DNA of 64,000 bases from Nocardioides sp. GTDB taxonomy: Bacteria; Actinomycetota; Actinomycetes; Propionibacteriales; Nocardioidaceae. The translations under genes were made by a program, and so were the position numbers. The notes beneath the pieces were generated by a model. It did not search any database. It had not been told where the DNA came from and was given only the letters and a program-made list of their open reading frames with translations. This document shows, one piece after another, positions 36,073 to 44,961 of this stretch. The stretch's first letter is position 1, and every line of letters begins with the position of its first letter. The stretch is from contig NZ_JAPYPS010000007.1 of the NCBI RefSeq assembly GCF_029937575.1, forward strand, positions 1-64,000. The letters run 5' to 3'.

Positions 36073-37560
36073 CTACTGGTTCTCCCAGGGTCGCCGGCGC
36101 TCAAGGATCTTCAGTCGTTGATCGGAGTCCGGTTCGTCGAAGGCATGCGCCTCCTCGAGAAGTCGCTTCGACTCCTCGTAATCGTCGAAGTCGACGCTGT
36201 GAGTGAAGTCGTGGGCGTACCGCATGGCCTTGATGTAGACGCTCGGGTCGTCGTTGCGCGAAAGGCGGCGCAGGCCGTCTAAATAGTCCTGGCGGAACAC
36301 CACAGGAACGATGATGCGGCTCTGGCCTTCTGCTGAGAGCTCGACATTCATCGCAACCCGAGCGGCTCGGCCGTTGCCGTCGACGAAGGGGTGGACCTCG
36401 GCGACCACGAAGGCGACGTAGATCGCTCGCTCCCAAGCCGTGTCGAGGCGGTCGCGCAGTTCGATGCCCGCCCGAAGCGTGCCTTCTACGAGATCGTGCG
36501 GCACGAAGTGGGTGTTGCCGGCCTTGTTGTTCCTCTCCTTGAACTCTCCGGGACGCTTGTCGGGACGGCCTTCCATGATGCGAGCGTGGCGGCGCTTCAA
36601 CAACTCGACGAACTCAGCCGGATCGTCGCCCCGCCGGCCCATCTCCTCAGGATCAGCGACGAGCCGATACGTCCCGAGCACGTCATGGGCGTCTTGCGGG
36701 CGGTCGGTCGGCACCACGCCGTTGAATACGATGTCGGCCGCCTCGTCGACTTCGAACTCCGTGCCTTCGATGAAGTTGGAGAAATAGGCTTCGAAGAAGG
36801 GCAGGTATCGAGTCCGTCCCGGCTCTCCGGGCGTCGAGGACTCCGGTCGACTTTGAGGCGCAGACGCTCGGATGGCGTCGACAAGCATCTCGAACCGCCG
36901 CACCCGGTTCTGGTCGACGGCGAGGCCCTTGCCTCGCTGGCGTAGGACCACCGAGTCGGTCAAGGCGACGTCGCGCGTGCCAACCGCGATGCCTACCGCC
37001 TCCTGCATCACGGTCAGATTGGCCGGGTCTACGCCGACCTGGGCGGCAAGACCCTCCGCCTCCCGGCGGAACTGCATGAGCCGTTCGGTGTCGTACTGCC
37101 GGCACAACTCATCGACCCAGTCGCCCAACTCATCGGCATCGAAGGTCCGGCGCGCACCTCGGCGTGCGCGCGAGGGTCGGCAGTTCTCCGCGAGCCCGCG
37201 AGCCGGCGAGGCGAGGCGAAGTCCGTCTGCATACGGTATGTCCGACTCCAGCGGACCCGCGCCAGATCGTGCTCGGATGAGAAGGCCGGGCAAAGTCGCG
37301 TCACGTGCTGCGCGAGGGTGCGCGAGGTAGAGCACACCGTCGACCGGACCTCCTGTCCGTGCAGATCGGTCCGTGACCACGGCATCCGGGAAGAGGTGCC
37401 CCGCGATCGTGGTCCAGTGGCCACGCACGATCTCTGCCGGCTGGCGGGTGACCTCAGTCGAGTAGACCCCGCGAGCGACCTGCAGCAGTTCCCCTCGTCT
37501 GACGGCGCTGGAGATGGTCGACGGGGCTCGATCCGATGCGAAGACTATCGGCTTATCCAT
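36073..37560 (-). CDS. Fic-domain AMPylase with AbiEi-like N-terminal domain
   Basis: A 495-residue protein. Residues 1-60 look like the AbiEi-type winged helix of type IV antitoxins (STISSAVRRGELLQVARGVYS), followed by an AbiEi-C-like region to about 200. The Fic core has the full catalytic motif HPFVDGNGRAAR (H390), and a class II inhibitory helix S261-NFI-E265-G266 upstream, so it is predicted to be autoinhibited. Fic proteins transfer AMP from ATP to target hydroxyls. The regulatory domain and the enzyme are one chain. The promoter is AT-rich with repeats. It sits in the low-GC island with other defence-like genes. Confidence 0.85.
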   Translation of the reverse strand: MDKPIVFASDRAPSTISSAVRRGELLQVARGVYSTEVTRQPAEIVRGHWTTIAGHLFPDAVVTDRSARTGGPVDGVLYLAHPRAARDATLPGLLIRARSGAGPLESDIPYADGLRLASPARGLAENCRPSRARRGARRTFDADELGDWVDELCRQYDTERLMQFRREAEGLAAQVGVDPANLTVMQEAVGIAVGTRDVALTDSVVLRQRGKGLAVDQNRVRRFEMLVDAIRASAPQSRPESSTPGEPGRTRYLPFFEAYFSNFIEGTEFEVDEAADIVFNGVVPTDRPQDAHDVLGTYRLVADPEEMGRRGDDPAEFVELLKRRHARIMEGRPDKRPGEFKERNNKAGNTHFVPHDLVEGTLRAGIELRDRLDTAWERAIYVAFVVAEVHPFVDGNGRAARVAMNVELSAEGQSRIIVPVVFRQDYLDGLRRLSRNDDPSVYIKAMRYAHDFTHSVDFDDYEESKRLLEEAHAFDEPDSDQRLKILERRRPWENQ

Positions 37561-37582
37561 GCGTTCCTGCCATCAGTTCGAA

Positions 37583-37640
37583 GTTTCGCACGTTTAAGTT
37601 ACCACAAATCGCAGGCTTTAGAGTTTAAGACTGGCGAAAC
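37583..37640. promoter_or_regulatory. AT-rich repeat-bearing promoter of the Fic fusion gene
   Basis: GTTTCGC (37583-37589) is mirrored by GCGAAAC (37634-37640). GTTTAAG occurs twice in the same orientation between them (37592-37598 and 37623-37629), and a CACTTAAGTG palindrome follows at about 37652-37661. AbiEi-type proteins bind such repeats to autoregulate, so these are candidate self-binding sites. Confidence 0.5.
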
Positions 37641-37716
37641 GCACAAATGGACACTTAAGTGCCTGCAAGCCATCCGCTCTGCAGTGCCGGGTTCGGCGGT
37701 CGGCCGCTAGTTCCGG

Positions 37717-38013
37717 TCAACCCGAACTACCTGCGAGGGCCTCCTTAGAGTGGGACTCGGCAGCGTTGAGTTCTGCCGTCGCCGCGCTCGGATCGAACAC
37801 ACGCAGGATCGAGAACACGAAGTCCTGCTTGTGCGACGGATCCTTCACGTCCAGTTCCCGCAGCGCGACGTTGCCGCCGTGACCGTCCTGGGCGTAGGAC
37901 GACCAGCGTCCGAGGATCCGTTCGCTGCCGTCTGCCGCTGTCGTAGGAACTGTCCCGATCGCGCGTCCAAGATCGCGTAGATCCCCTGCACCGCAGTCAG
38001 AGCGGCCCTCCAC
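37717..38013 (-). CDS. hypothetical small protein in the accessory island
   Basis: A possible 98-residue protein starting at a GTG 14 nt below the stop of the HTH gene. It contains RILGRWSSYAQDGHGGNVAL and DVKDPSHKQDFVFSILRVFD, with a composition (Lys, Phe, His, Ser) unlike an antisense artefact, but I do not recognise a family. It may be the downstream partner of the HTH protein, or a fragment of a larger lost gene. Confidence is low. Confidence 0.4.
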   Translation of the reverse strand: MEGRSDCGAGDLRDLGRAIGTVPTTAADGSERILGRWSSYAQDGHGGNVALRELDVKDPSHKQDFVFSILRVFDPSAATAELNAAESHSKEALAGSSG

Positions 38014-38027
38014 CGCACGTCGTCATG

Positions 38028-38486
38028 TCAGGCGGGATGCGGCGTCGCGGTCAGCCCGAAGAGCTTGGCGCTGAGTGGGATCGCCTTATCGGTGAGGAGC
38101 TCGGCCTCTCGGACCGTGATCGTCTCACCGAGCATCCCCTGCGAGTAGCGGTGCAGCAGCTGCTGAAGGTCCAGCACGTCAGCGTCGTCGAGGCTGCCCT
38201 CGTCGCGAAGCACCCCGACCATGTCCGCCGAGCTGCGCGGGTAGTCCCGCCCGCGCCCGATCTCGGCCAAATACCCCTCGACAGCCTTCCATGCCTTGGC
38301 GATCTGCTCGATCGCGATGTAGCGCTCACGCGCCGACTGGCGGGTGACGCCGAGCGCCTCGCCGATCTCAGCCCAGGCGACGCCCGCGACGCGCGCGGAG
38401 GTGACGGCAGCCTGCTTGGCCGCCTCGGCATCGCGAGCCCGGGCGGAAGCGGCCCGGATCGCATCGATGTGGTGTTGATGAGTCAT
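38028..38486 (-). CDS. small HTH protein, unknown family
   Basis: A 152-residue protein. The N-terminal half is helical with a clear HTH: SARVAGVAWAEIGEALGVTRQSARERY. The C-terminal half (DLQQLLHRYSQGMLGETITVREAELL) is helical and of unknown function. A perfect 20-bp palindrome 35 nt upstream is the natural candidate operator, suggesting a self-regulating transcription factor. The downstream small ORF could be its partner. The family was not identified. Confidence 0.7.
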   Translation of the reverse strand: MTHQHHIDAIRAASARARDAEAAKQAAVTSARVAGVAWAEIGEALGVTRQSARERYIAIEQIAKAWKAVEGYLAEIGRGRDYPRSSADMVGVLRDEGSLDDADVLDLQQLLHRYSQGMLGETITVREAELLTDKAIPLSAKLFGLTATPHPA

Positions 38487-38999
38487 GAGACGAATCTAAC
38501 GCTTGACACCAAATCACCGTACGACAGGTAAACCTGTCGTTGACACTCTGATGCGCTTTGTCTAGTTAGTGAAGCGCGGCCGCGACCGGGAGGATCAGGC
38601 GCGACACCCCCCAAACGCACCGTTGCAGGCGGAATCAGGCAAACGCGATAATTCGAGAAGGCCCCGAGATCGCGGTGCGCAGTCGGTGCCCGTTGGTGAA
38701 CCGATACACGATGCCGGTCGCACGGAGCGACGCTGACGGATGGCCCGTCAACGATGACGAACGGCAACTTCAGATCAGTGAGTCGGCTGGAGCAGGCGTG
38801 GCATCGGAACTGTCTGGCCCTGCGGCAGGCGCTGCAACATTAGGCGTGCTGAGATTCGCTTCGGCTACCGAGTCAAGCTCCGGAGACACGGCCGACTCGG
38901 GCGCTCGCATCGTGTGCGTCAATCTGGGCGAAGTGCAGCGGGTCGATTCCGCCCACCACCCCACTGGACCAACCACCCCCACCCAGGTTGAGTCATCCC
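38487..38999. other. 513-nt gap at the right edge of the accessory island
   Basis: Apart from the palindrome at 38521-38540 and the minus-strand promoter elements beside it (TAGATT at 38493-38498 on that strand is a -10 candidate), I see no gene here. Several frames are open but have no ribosome site, no recognisable domain and codon use unlike the neighbours. The direct pair TTGACAC at 38502-38508 and 38540-38546 flanks the palindrome. No tRNA or integrase remnant is visible. Confidence 0.5.
38521..38540. promoter_or_regulatory. perfect palindrome upstream of the HTH gene
   Basis: ACGACAGGT (38521-38529) and ACCTGTCGT (38532-38540) form a perfect dyad with an AA spacer. It lies 35 nt upstream of the HTH start codon, about where a -35 would be, so a bound dimer would block transcription. 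It is the cleanest operator-like palindrome in the island. Confidence 0.7.
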
Positions 39000-39674
39000 G
39001 TGCTCACCGACGCCTGGCCGCTCTTCGCCCTCACGATCGAGACCGAGCGGCTGACGTTGCGCCTGCCGCGCGACGAGGAGGTCGCCCGGCTGGGCCAGGT
39101 AGCAGCCGACGGACTCCACGACCCGGCGGACCGCCCGTTCCTCACGCCCTGGACCGAGGGCGGACCACAGGCGCGGGCCAGGTTCGTGCTGCAGGGGCAC
39201 TGGGCGTCGCTGGGGGAGTGGCGGCCCGACGACTGGGCTCTCGGGCTCGCCGTGTTCCCCAAGGACGGCTCGGAGGGCGGGGCGATCGGACGGGTCACCC
39301 TGTGGGCCCGCGACTTCGCCGTCGTACGCGAGGTGACGACGTCATCCTGGCTGGGGCTCGAACACCACGGGCGCGGCATCGGCACCGAGGCGCGGGCCGG
39401 TGCGCTTGCCCTCGCCTTCGATCACCTGGGGGCGGTGGCTGCGCTCACGGAGGTCTTCCAGGACAACCACGCATCGCAGGGGGTGTCCCGCAAGCTGGGC
39501 TACGTCCACGACGGCATCTCCCGAGACGCCCGTGGCGAGGAAGCCCTGGTCTCCGACCGGCTGCGTCTGACTGCCGACGCGTGGCGCGAGCGGAAGTCCG
39601 AGCGATCCGCGGTGACGGTGAGCGGCGTCGAGCAGTGCTTGGCGGAGTTCGGACTGCGTGGCCCGGAGGCTTGA
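39000..39674 (+). CDS. GNAT N-acetyltransferase (RimJ/RimL-like)
   Basis: About 224 residues with the GNAT fold: ALTIETERLTLRLPRDEEV at the N-terminus, VTTSSWLGLEHHGRGIGTEARAGALALAFDHL containing the acetyl-CoA loop, and ALTEVFQDNHASQGVSRKLGY, the strand-helix typical of RimJ/RimL-type enzymes. The start is uncertain: GTG at 39000 is used; a TTG at 38988 would add four residues. It probably acetylates a protein N-terminus or small amine; the substrate is unknown. It is the first gene beyond the low-GC island. Confidence 0.82.
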   Translation: MLTDAWPLFALTIETERLTLRLPRDEEVARLGQVAADGLHDPADRPFLTPWTEGGPQARARFVLQGHWASLGEWRPDDWALGLAVFPKDGSEGGAIGRVTLWARDFAVVREVTTSSWLGLEHHGRGIGTEARAGALALAFDHLGAVAALTEVFQDNHASQGVSRKLGYVHDGISRDARGEEALVSDRLRLTADAWRERKSERSAVTVSGVEQCLAEFGLRGPEA

Positions 39675-39746
39675 CCGAGCGGACTGGCTCCTGGCGCCAC
39701 GGTGGGCAGTGCGACGTCGGGCGCACGCACTCCTAGACTGCGCACC

Positions 39747-40046
39747 ATGCCTGAGATCACCCGAGACGAGGTCGCCCACCTGGCCGACCTCGCCCGCATC
39801 GACCTCGACGCCGCGGAGCTCGACCACCTGGCTCCGCAGCTGTCGGTCATCCTCGAGTCCGTCGCGTCCATCAGCGAGGTCGCCAGCGACGACGTGCCGC
39901 CCACGTCCCACCCGCTGCCGCTGACCAACGTCTTCCGCGAGGACGTCGCGCAGCCCTGCCTGACCGCCGAGCAGGCGCTGGCGATGGCCCCCGAGGTCGA
40001 CCAGCAGCGCTTCTCCGTCCCGCGGATCCTGGGGGACGAACAGTGA
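39747..40046 (+). CDS. gatC: Asp-tRNA(Asn)/Glu-tRNA(Gln) amidotransferase subunit C
   Basis: A 99-residue subunit: [26 protein letters not shown] and later [12 protein letters not shown], conserved GatC blocks. It wraps between GatA and GatB and stabilises the complex. TAGACT at 39734-39739, 7 nt before the ATG, suggests leaderless transcription of the gatCAB operon. The stop overlaps the gatA start by 4 nt (GTGA). Confidence 0.95.
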   Translation: MPEITRDEVAHLADLARIDLDAAELDHLAPQLSVILESVASISEVASDDVPPTSHPLPLTNVFREDVAQPCLTAEQALAMAPEVDQQRFSVPRILGDEQ

Positions 40047-41566
40047 GCGACCTGATCAAGCAGACCGCCGCGCAGATGGCCGCCGCCCTGGCCGACGGCA
40101 CGACCACCTCGGTCGAGCTCACCCAGGCCCACCTCGACCGCATCGCCGCGGTCGACGGCGCCATCCACGCCTACCTCCACGTCGACGGCGAGGGTGCGCT
40201 CGCGCAGGCCGCCGCGTCCGACGCCCGCCGCTCCGCCGGCACGCCCGCGGGCGACCTCGACGGCATACCCATCGCGGTCAAGGACGTCCTGGCCACCCAG
40301 GGCCTGCCGACCACGTGCGGCTCGAAGATCCTCGAGGGCTGGATCCCGCCGTACGACGCCACGGTCGTCGCCAAGCTGAAGGCCGCCGGCCTGCCGATCC
40401 TCGGCAAGACCAACATGGACGAGTTCGCGATGGGCTCCTCCACCGAGCACTCCGCCTACGGCCCGACCCACAACCCCTGGGACCTCGACCGGATCCCCGG
40501 CGGCTCCGGCGGTGGCTCGGCCGCCGCGGTCGCAGCCTTCGAGGCGCCGTTCGCCCTCGGCACCGACACCGGCGGCTCGATCCGCCAGCCCGGCGCCGTC
40601 ACCGGCACGGTCGGGGTCAAGCCGACGTACGGCGGGGTCTCGCGCTACGGCCTCGTCGCCCTGGCCAACTCCCTCGACCAGGTCGGACCGGTCACGCGCA
40701 CGGTCCTCGACTCGGCCCTGCTCCATGAGCTCATCGGCGGGCACGACCCGCGCGACTCCACCTCGGTCGACGCCCCCGTGCCCGGTCTGGTCGCAGCCGC
40801 CACCCAGGGCGCCGACGGCGACCTGAGCGGCCTCAAGGTCGGCGTCATCAAGGAGCTCGGCGGTGAGGGCTACCAGGCAGGCGTCCAGCAGCGCTTCCAG
40901 GAGTCCGTCGACCACCTGGTCGCGATGGGCGCCGAGGTCGTCGAGGTCTCCTGCCCCAGCTTCGTGCACGCGCTCGCGGCCTACTACCTGATCCTGCCGG
41001 CGGAGGCGTCGAGCAACCTCGCGAAGTTCGACGCGATGCGCTACGGCCTCCGGGTCTTCCCCGAGGGCGTCGACTCCCCGAGCGCGGAGGAGGTGATGCG
41101 GGCCTCTCGCGACGCCGGCTTCGGCGACGAGGTGAAGCGCCGGATCATCCTCGGCACCTACGCGCTGTCCAGCGGCTACTACGACGCCTACTACGGCCAG
41201 GCGCAGAAGGTCCGCACGCTCATCTCGCGCGACTTCGAGGCGGCGTTCGGCCAGGCCGACGTGCTGCTCAGCCCGACCGCGCCGACCACGGCGTTCAAGC
41301 TCGGCGAGAAGCTCGACGACCCGATCGCGATGTACCTCAACGACCTCGCCACCATCCCGGCCAACCTCGCCGGCGTGCCCGGGATCTCGCTGCCGAGCGG
41401 CCTCGCCGACGAGGACGGGCTGCCGGCCGGCGTACAGATGCTGGCGCCGGCGCTGGCCGACGACCGGCTCTACCGCGTGGGCGCCGCCCTCGAGGTGGCC
41501 CTGACCGAGAAGTGGGGCGGGCCGTTGCTCGACCGGGCCCCGGACCTGACAGGAGCGAGCGCATGA
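40043..41566 (+). CDS. gatA: Asp-tRNA(Asn)/Glu-tRNA(Gln) amidotransferase subunit A
   Basis: A 507-residue amidase that releases ammonia from glutamine for the transamidation of misacylated tRNA. The Ser-cisSer-Lys triad regions are visible: [15 protein letters not shown] (Lys), and [33 protein letters not shown] (both serines). [16 protein letters not shown] near the end is the conserved amidase block. The GTG start overlaps gatC by 4 nt, and its stop overlaps the gatB start by 4 nt. Confidence 0.96.
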   Translation: MSDLIKQTAAQMAAALADGTTTSVELTQAHLDRIAAVDGAIHAYLHVDGEGALAQAAASDARRSAGTPAGDLDGIPIAVKDVLATQGLPTTCGSKILEGWIPPYDATVVAKLKAAGLPILGKTNMDEFAMGSSTEHSAYGPTHNPWDLDRIPGGSGGGSAAAVAAFEAPFALGTDTGGSIRQPGAVTGTVGVKPTYGGVSRYGLVALANSLDQVGPVTRTVLDSALLHELIGGHDPRDSTSVDAPVPGLVAAATQGADGDLSGLKVGVIKELGGEGYQAGVQQRFQESVDHLVAMGAEVVEVSCPSFVHALAAYYLILPAEASSNLAKFDAMRYGLRVFPEGVDSPSAEEVMRASRDAGFGDEVKRRIILGTYALSSGYYDAYYGQAQKVRTLISRDFEAAFGQADVLLSPTAPTTAFKLGEKLDDPIAMYLNDLATIPANLAGVPGISLPSGLADEDGLPAGVQMLAPALADDRLYRVGAALEVALTEKWGGPLLDRAPDLTGASA

Positions 41567-43083
41567 GCACGGCAGCTGAGGTGACCCTGGTCGACTTCGA
41601 CGACGTCCTCGCCTCCTACGACCCGGCGATGGGCCTCGAGGTCCACGTCGAGCTCAACACCGTCACCAAGATGTTCTGCGGGTGCCCCACGGAGTTCGGC
41701 GCCGAGCCCAACACCCAGGTCTGCCCGACCTGCCTGGGCCTACCCGGCGCGATGCCGGTCGTCAACGCCAAGGCCGTGGAGTCGGCGATCCGGATCGGGC
41801 TCGCGCTCAACTGCGAGATCGCCGAGTGGTGCCGCTTCGCGCGCAAGAACTACTTCTACCCGGACATGCCGAAGAACTTCCAGACCTCCCAGTACGACGA
41901 GCCGATCGCCTTCGAGGGCTTCATGGACGTCGACATCCCGCTCGAGGGCGGGGGCACTGAGACGTTCCGTGTCGAGATCGAGCGCGCCCACATGGAGGAG
42001 GACACCGGCAAGTCGCTGCACGTCGGCGGCGCCACCGGTCGCATCCACGGCGCCGACCACTCGCTGGTCGACTACAACCGCGCCGGCATCCCCCTCATCG
42101 AGATCGTCACCAAGCCGATCATGGGCTCGCGCGAGAAGGCCCCGGCCATCGCCAAGGCGTACGTCGCCCAGCTGCGCGAGCTGATCGTCGCCCTCGGGGT
42201 CTCCGACGCCCGGATGGACCAGGGATCGATCCGCGCCGACGTCAACCTGTCGCTCGCGCCCAAGGACCAGGGCGGTCTCGGCACCCGCAGCGAGACCAAG
42301 AACGTCAACTCGCTGCGCTCGGTCGAGCGGGCGGTGCGCTACGAGATGCAGCGCCACGCCGGCATCCTCGACGCCGGCGGCTCGATCCTCCAGGAGACGC
42401 GGCACTGGCACGAGGACACCGGCATCACCACGTCGGGTCGCGAGAAGTCCGACGCCGAGGACTACCGCTACTTCCCCGAGCCCGACCTGGTGCCGGTGGC
42501 GCCGAGCCGGGAGTGGGTCGAGGAGCTGCGCGCCACGATGCCGGAGAACCCGACGGTCAAGAAGGCCCGGCTCCAGGCCGAGTGGGGCTTCACCGACCTC
42601 GAGATGCGCGACACCGTCGGCGCCGGGGCCTTCGGCCTCGTCGAGGAGACGATCGCGGCCGGAGCCACACCGCAGTCGGCCCGCAAGTGGTGGCTCTCCG
42701 ACATGGCGCGGCGCGCCAACGAGTCCGGCACCGACATCGCCGACCTCGGCGTCTCCCCGGCCCAGGTCGCCGAGGTGCAGGCCCTGGTCGACGCCAAGAC
42801 GATCAACGACAAGCTCGCCCGCCAGGTCTTCGACGGCCTCATCGCCGGTGAGGGCACGCCCGAGGAGATCATCGCGGCCCGCGGGCTCGCGGTCGTCTCC
42901 GACGACGGCGCCCTCGGCGCGGCCGTCGACGTCGCCATCGCCGCCAACCCGGACGTCGCGGACAAGATCCGCGACGGCAAGGTCGCGGCCGCCGGTGCGC
43001 TCATCGGGGCCGTCATGAAGGAGATGAAGGGCCAGGCCGACGCAGCGCGCGTGCGCGAGCTGATCCTGGAGCGTCTCGCCTGA
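41563..43083 (+). CDS. gatB: Asp-tRNA(Asn)/Glu-tRNA(Gln) amidotransferase subunit B
   Basis: A 506-residue subunit that binds the tRNA and ATP and carries out amidation. [24 protein letters not shown] and [15 protein letters not shown] contain the four zinc cysteines; [34 protein letters not shown] and [13 protein letters not shown] are GatB catalytic blocks; a helical YqeY-like tail ends the protein. GGAGCGAGCGC precedes the ATG. It is last in gatCAB. Confidence 0.96.
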   Translation: MSTAAEVTLVDFDDVLASYDPAMGLEVHVELNTVTKMFCGCPTEFGAEPNTQVCPTCLGLPGAMPVVNAKAVESAIRIGLALNCEIAEWCRFARKNYFYPDMPKNFQTSQYDEPIAFEGFMDVDIPLEGGGTETFRVEIERAHMEEDTGKSLHVGGATGRIHGADHSLVDYNRAGIPLIEIVTKPIMGSREKAPAIAKAYVAQLRELIVALGVSDARMDQGSIRADVNLSLAPKDQGGLGTRSETKNVNSLRSVERAVRYEMQRHAGILDAGGSILQETRHWHEDTGITTSGREKSDAEDYRYFPEPDLVPVAPSREWVEELRATMPENPTVKKARLQAEWGFTDLEMRDTVGAGAFGLVEETIAAGATPQSARKWWLSDMARRANESGTDIADLGVSPAQVAEVQALVDAKTINDKLARQVFDGLIAGEGTPEEIIAARGLAVVSDDGALGAAVDVAIAANPDVADKIRDGKVAAAGALIGAVMKEMKGQADAARVRELILERLA

Positions 43084-43119
43084 CCGAGCGAGTCGTCGCG
43101 CAGGCGTGCGGAGAGGTAC

Positions 43120-43243
43120 GCTCACGCCGAATCATTCATCACGCCCGTGGTGGGGGAAGCCGGTCCAAGTCCGGCGCTGACCCGCAACCGTAGGCCGGTC
43201 CCGCTCGGCGGGGCAGGCGAGCCGGAGCACCTGGCACGACGCG
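43120..43243 (+). ncRNA. cobalamin riboswitch
   Basis: The core GGGAAGCCGGTCCAAGTCC, followed by GGCGCTGACCCGCAACCGTA, is the conserved P3-P6 region of cobalamin riboswitches, and GCGAGCCGGAGCACCTGGC (43217-43235) is the B12 box (consensus AGYCMGRAGACCTGCC-like). Paired arms GCCGG/CCGGC and CCCGC/GCGGG are visible. It ends about 80 nt before the next start. Downstream, CTCCCG (43294-43299) can pair with the CGGGAAG ribosome-site region at 43312-43318, a plausible translational switch. High corrinoid should turn the following operon off. Confidence 0.9.
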
Positions 43244-43323
43244 TCCTGATCACATCGCTGTCGCGGAAAAGCAGCGGGTGACCTTGACCGGTCCTCCCGT
43301 CTGTGTCGCAGCGGGAAGGAACC

Positions 43324-44961
43324 ATGAGCCACCTCCGTCGCCTCTCCCTGGTCGCCGTACCAGCCCTGGCGCTGTCCACCCTGGCCTTCGTGCCGGCAGC
43401 GCCGTCGTCGGCCGCCGAGCCGGACCCGACCCCCGTGTCCAACGGTGTCGACTGGCTCGCGGGCCAGCTCACCGACGGACTGATGCACAACGACCAGTTC
43501 GACTTCGACGACCTCGGCCTGTCCACCGACACGGGGTTGGCGATGGCCTACCTCGACGAGACCGACACCGCCGGCGACATCGCCGACGCCCTCGCGCCGC
43601 GCATCACCGAGTACTACACCTACGACGTGGGCAACAGCGACGGCCCGCTCGTCGGCACCCACGTCAGCGCGGGCTCGCTCGCCAAGGCTGCGGCCTTCGT
43701 CGACGCCGCCGGCGACGACCCCACCGACTTCGGTGGCCACGACCTGATCGCCGAGCTCGAGGACCGCGTCAGCACCGAGCCCGGCACCGAGGGCCGGATC
43801 GGCGACGTCTTCTTCCCCGACGAGGCCTTCGAGGCCGACTTCTCCAACACGCTGGGCCAGTCGTTCGCGGTCAACGCCCTCGACGCCGAGGGCTCCGTGC
43901 TGACCGACAGCGCCACCGACTTCCTCCTCGCCCAGCAGTGCGAGGAGGGCTTCTTCCGCCTGTCCTTCGCGGCCCCCGACGCCGCGGACCAGACCTGTGA
44001 CGGCGACGCGGCCTCGTCCGCCAGCACCGACGTCACCGCGCTCGCGGTGCTCAACCTCGCCTCGCAGAGCGACGACACCGACATCCAGGCCGCCATCGAC
44101 ACCGCGCTGGCCTGGCTCGACGACACCCAGGGCGCCGATGGCTCCTTCGGCAGCGACGGCGAGATCACCACGCCCAACGCCAACAGCACCGGCCTGGCCG
44201 GCTGGGCCCTCGGCGACGCCGGCGAGACCGACGCCGCCACCGCTGCCGCGGTGTGGCTGCGTCAGCACCAGGCCGACGACTTCGGTCCGTGCACGACGGG
44301 CCTCACCGCCGAGACCGGCGCCATCGCCTACGACGACGCTGCGCTGAGCACCGGTCGCAGCGAGGGTCTCGACGTCGCCGTGCAGGACCAGTTCCGCCGC
44401 GGTACGGCGCAGGCGCTGCCTGCGCTGCTGTGGGCGCCGGCCGGCACCTACTCGACCGAGCCCGTCTCCACCGACGGCTTCGTCCGGGCCGGTTCGACGC
44501 AGCCCGTGTATGCGGACGCGGTGGCCCCGGGCCAGACCGTGTGCTTCGCCCTCGGCGCCTCGCAGACCCTCGTCCACGCCGACCTCGACGGCAACGCTGC
44601 CGGCACCGTCGAGCTGCCCGGCGGTTCGGGCACGCGCGTCTACGACGTCGGCCTCACCGACGGCGTGCTCGGCACCATCACCTTCAACGCTCTCGCCGCC
44701 GAGAAGCTCGGGCTCAAGCTCAAGAAGGCCAAGGTCGCCAAGAAGAAGAAGCAGAAGGTCGTCGTCAAGGGTCTTGCCACCGGCGAGAGCGTCCGCGTCC
44801 TCTACAAGGGCAAGGTCAAGGACGAGGGCACCGCCGGCGGCAAGGGCCGCTTCGTCACGACCTTCAAGGTCGGCAAGCAGGCCGGCAAGCAGAAGGTCAA
44901 GGTCCGCGGCGAGTTCGGCAACCGCAAGGCCGCCGAGAAGTTCCGCGTCAAGGGTCGATGA
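43324..44961 (+). CDS. secreted alpha/alpha-barrel (prenyltransferase-like repeat) protein, proposed corrinoid-binding
   Basis: A 545-residue exported protein. Signal peptide 1-32 (LVAVPALALSTLAFVPAAPSSAA). Residues about 35-370 are repeated helix pairs of the prenyltransferase/squalene-cyclase repeat type (GVDWLAGQLTDGL, ALAWLDDTQGADGSFGSDGE, STGLAGWALGDAGETDAAT, AAVWLRQHQADDFG). This fold is shared with the N-terminal barrel of intrinsic factor/transcobalamin. A short beta region follows, then a lysine-rich Ig-like tail (about 460-545, KLKKAKVAKKKKQK). It is directly behind the B12 riboswitch and overlaps the next gene by 4 nt. Corrinoid binding is inferred from fold and context. Confidence 0.8.
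   Translation: MSHLRRLSLVAVPALALSTLAFVPAAPSSAAEPDPTPVSNGVDWLAGQLTDGLMHNDQFDFDDLGLSTDTGLAMAYLDETDTAGDIADALAPRITEYYTYDVGNSDGPLVGTHVSAGSLAKAAAFVDAAGDDPTDFGGHDLIAELEDRVSTEPGTEGRIGDVFFPDEAFEADFSNTLGQSFAVNALDAEGSVLTDSATDFLLAQQCEEGFFRLSFAAPDAADQTCDGDAASSASTDVTALAVLNLASQSDDTDIQAAIDTALAWLDDTQGADGSFGSDGEITTPNANSTGLAGWALGDAGETDAATAAAVWLRQHQADDFGPCTTGLTAETGAIAYDDAALSTGRSEGLDVAVQDQFRRGTAQALPALLWAPAGTYSTEPVSTDGFVRAGSTQPVYADAVAPGQTVCFALGASQTLVHADLDGNAAGTVELPGGSGTRVYDVGLTDGVLGTITFNALAAEKLGLKLKKAKVAKKKKQKVVVKGLATGESVRVLYKGKVKDEGTAGGKGRFVTTFKVGKQAGKQKVKVRGEFGNRKAAEKFRVKGR

Noticed and set aside
38483..38767. 94-codon minus-strand frame in the island edge gap
   Set aside because: It overlaps the palindrome and the HTH start region, with no recognisable features and no ribosome site.
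38675..39736. 353-codon plus-strand frame starting in the gap before the GNAT gene
   Set aside because: Most of it overlaps the GNAT gene in another frame and is R/A/G-rich. The first 90 codons show no ribosome site, domain or family pattern.
43244..43323. Second small RNA downstream of the riboswitch
   Set aside because: The segment contains the expected expression platform (possible pairing of CTCCCG with the ribosome site); nothing suggests a separate RNA.
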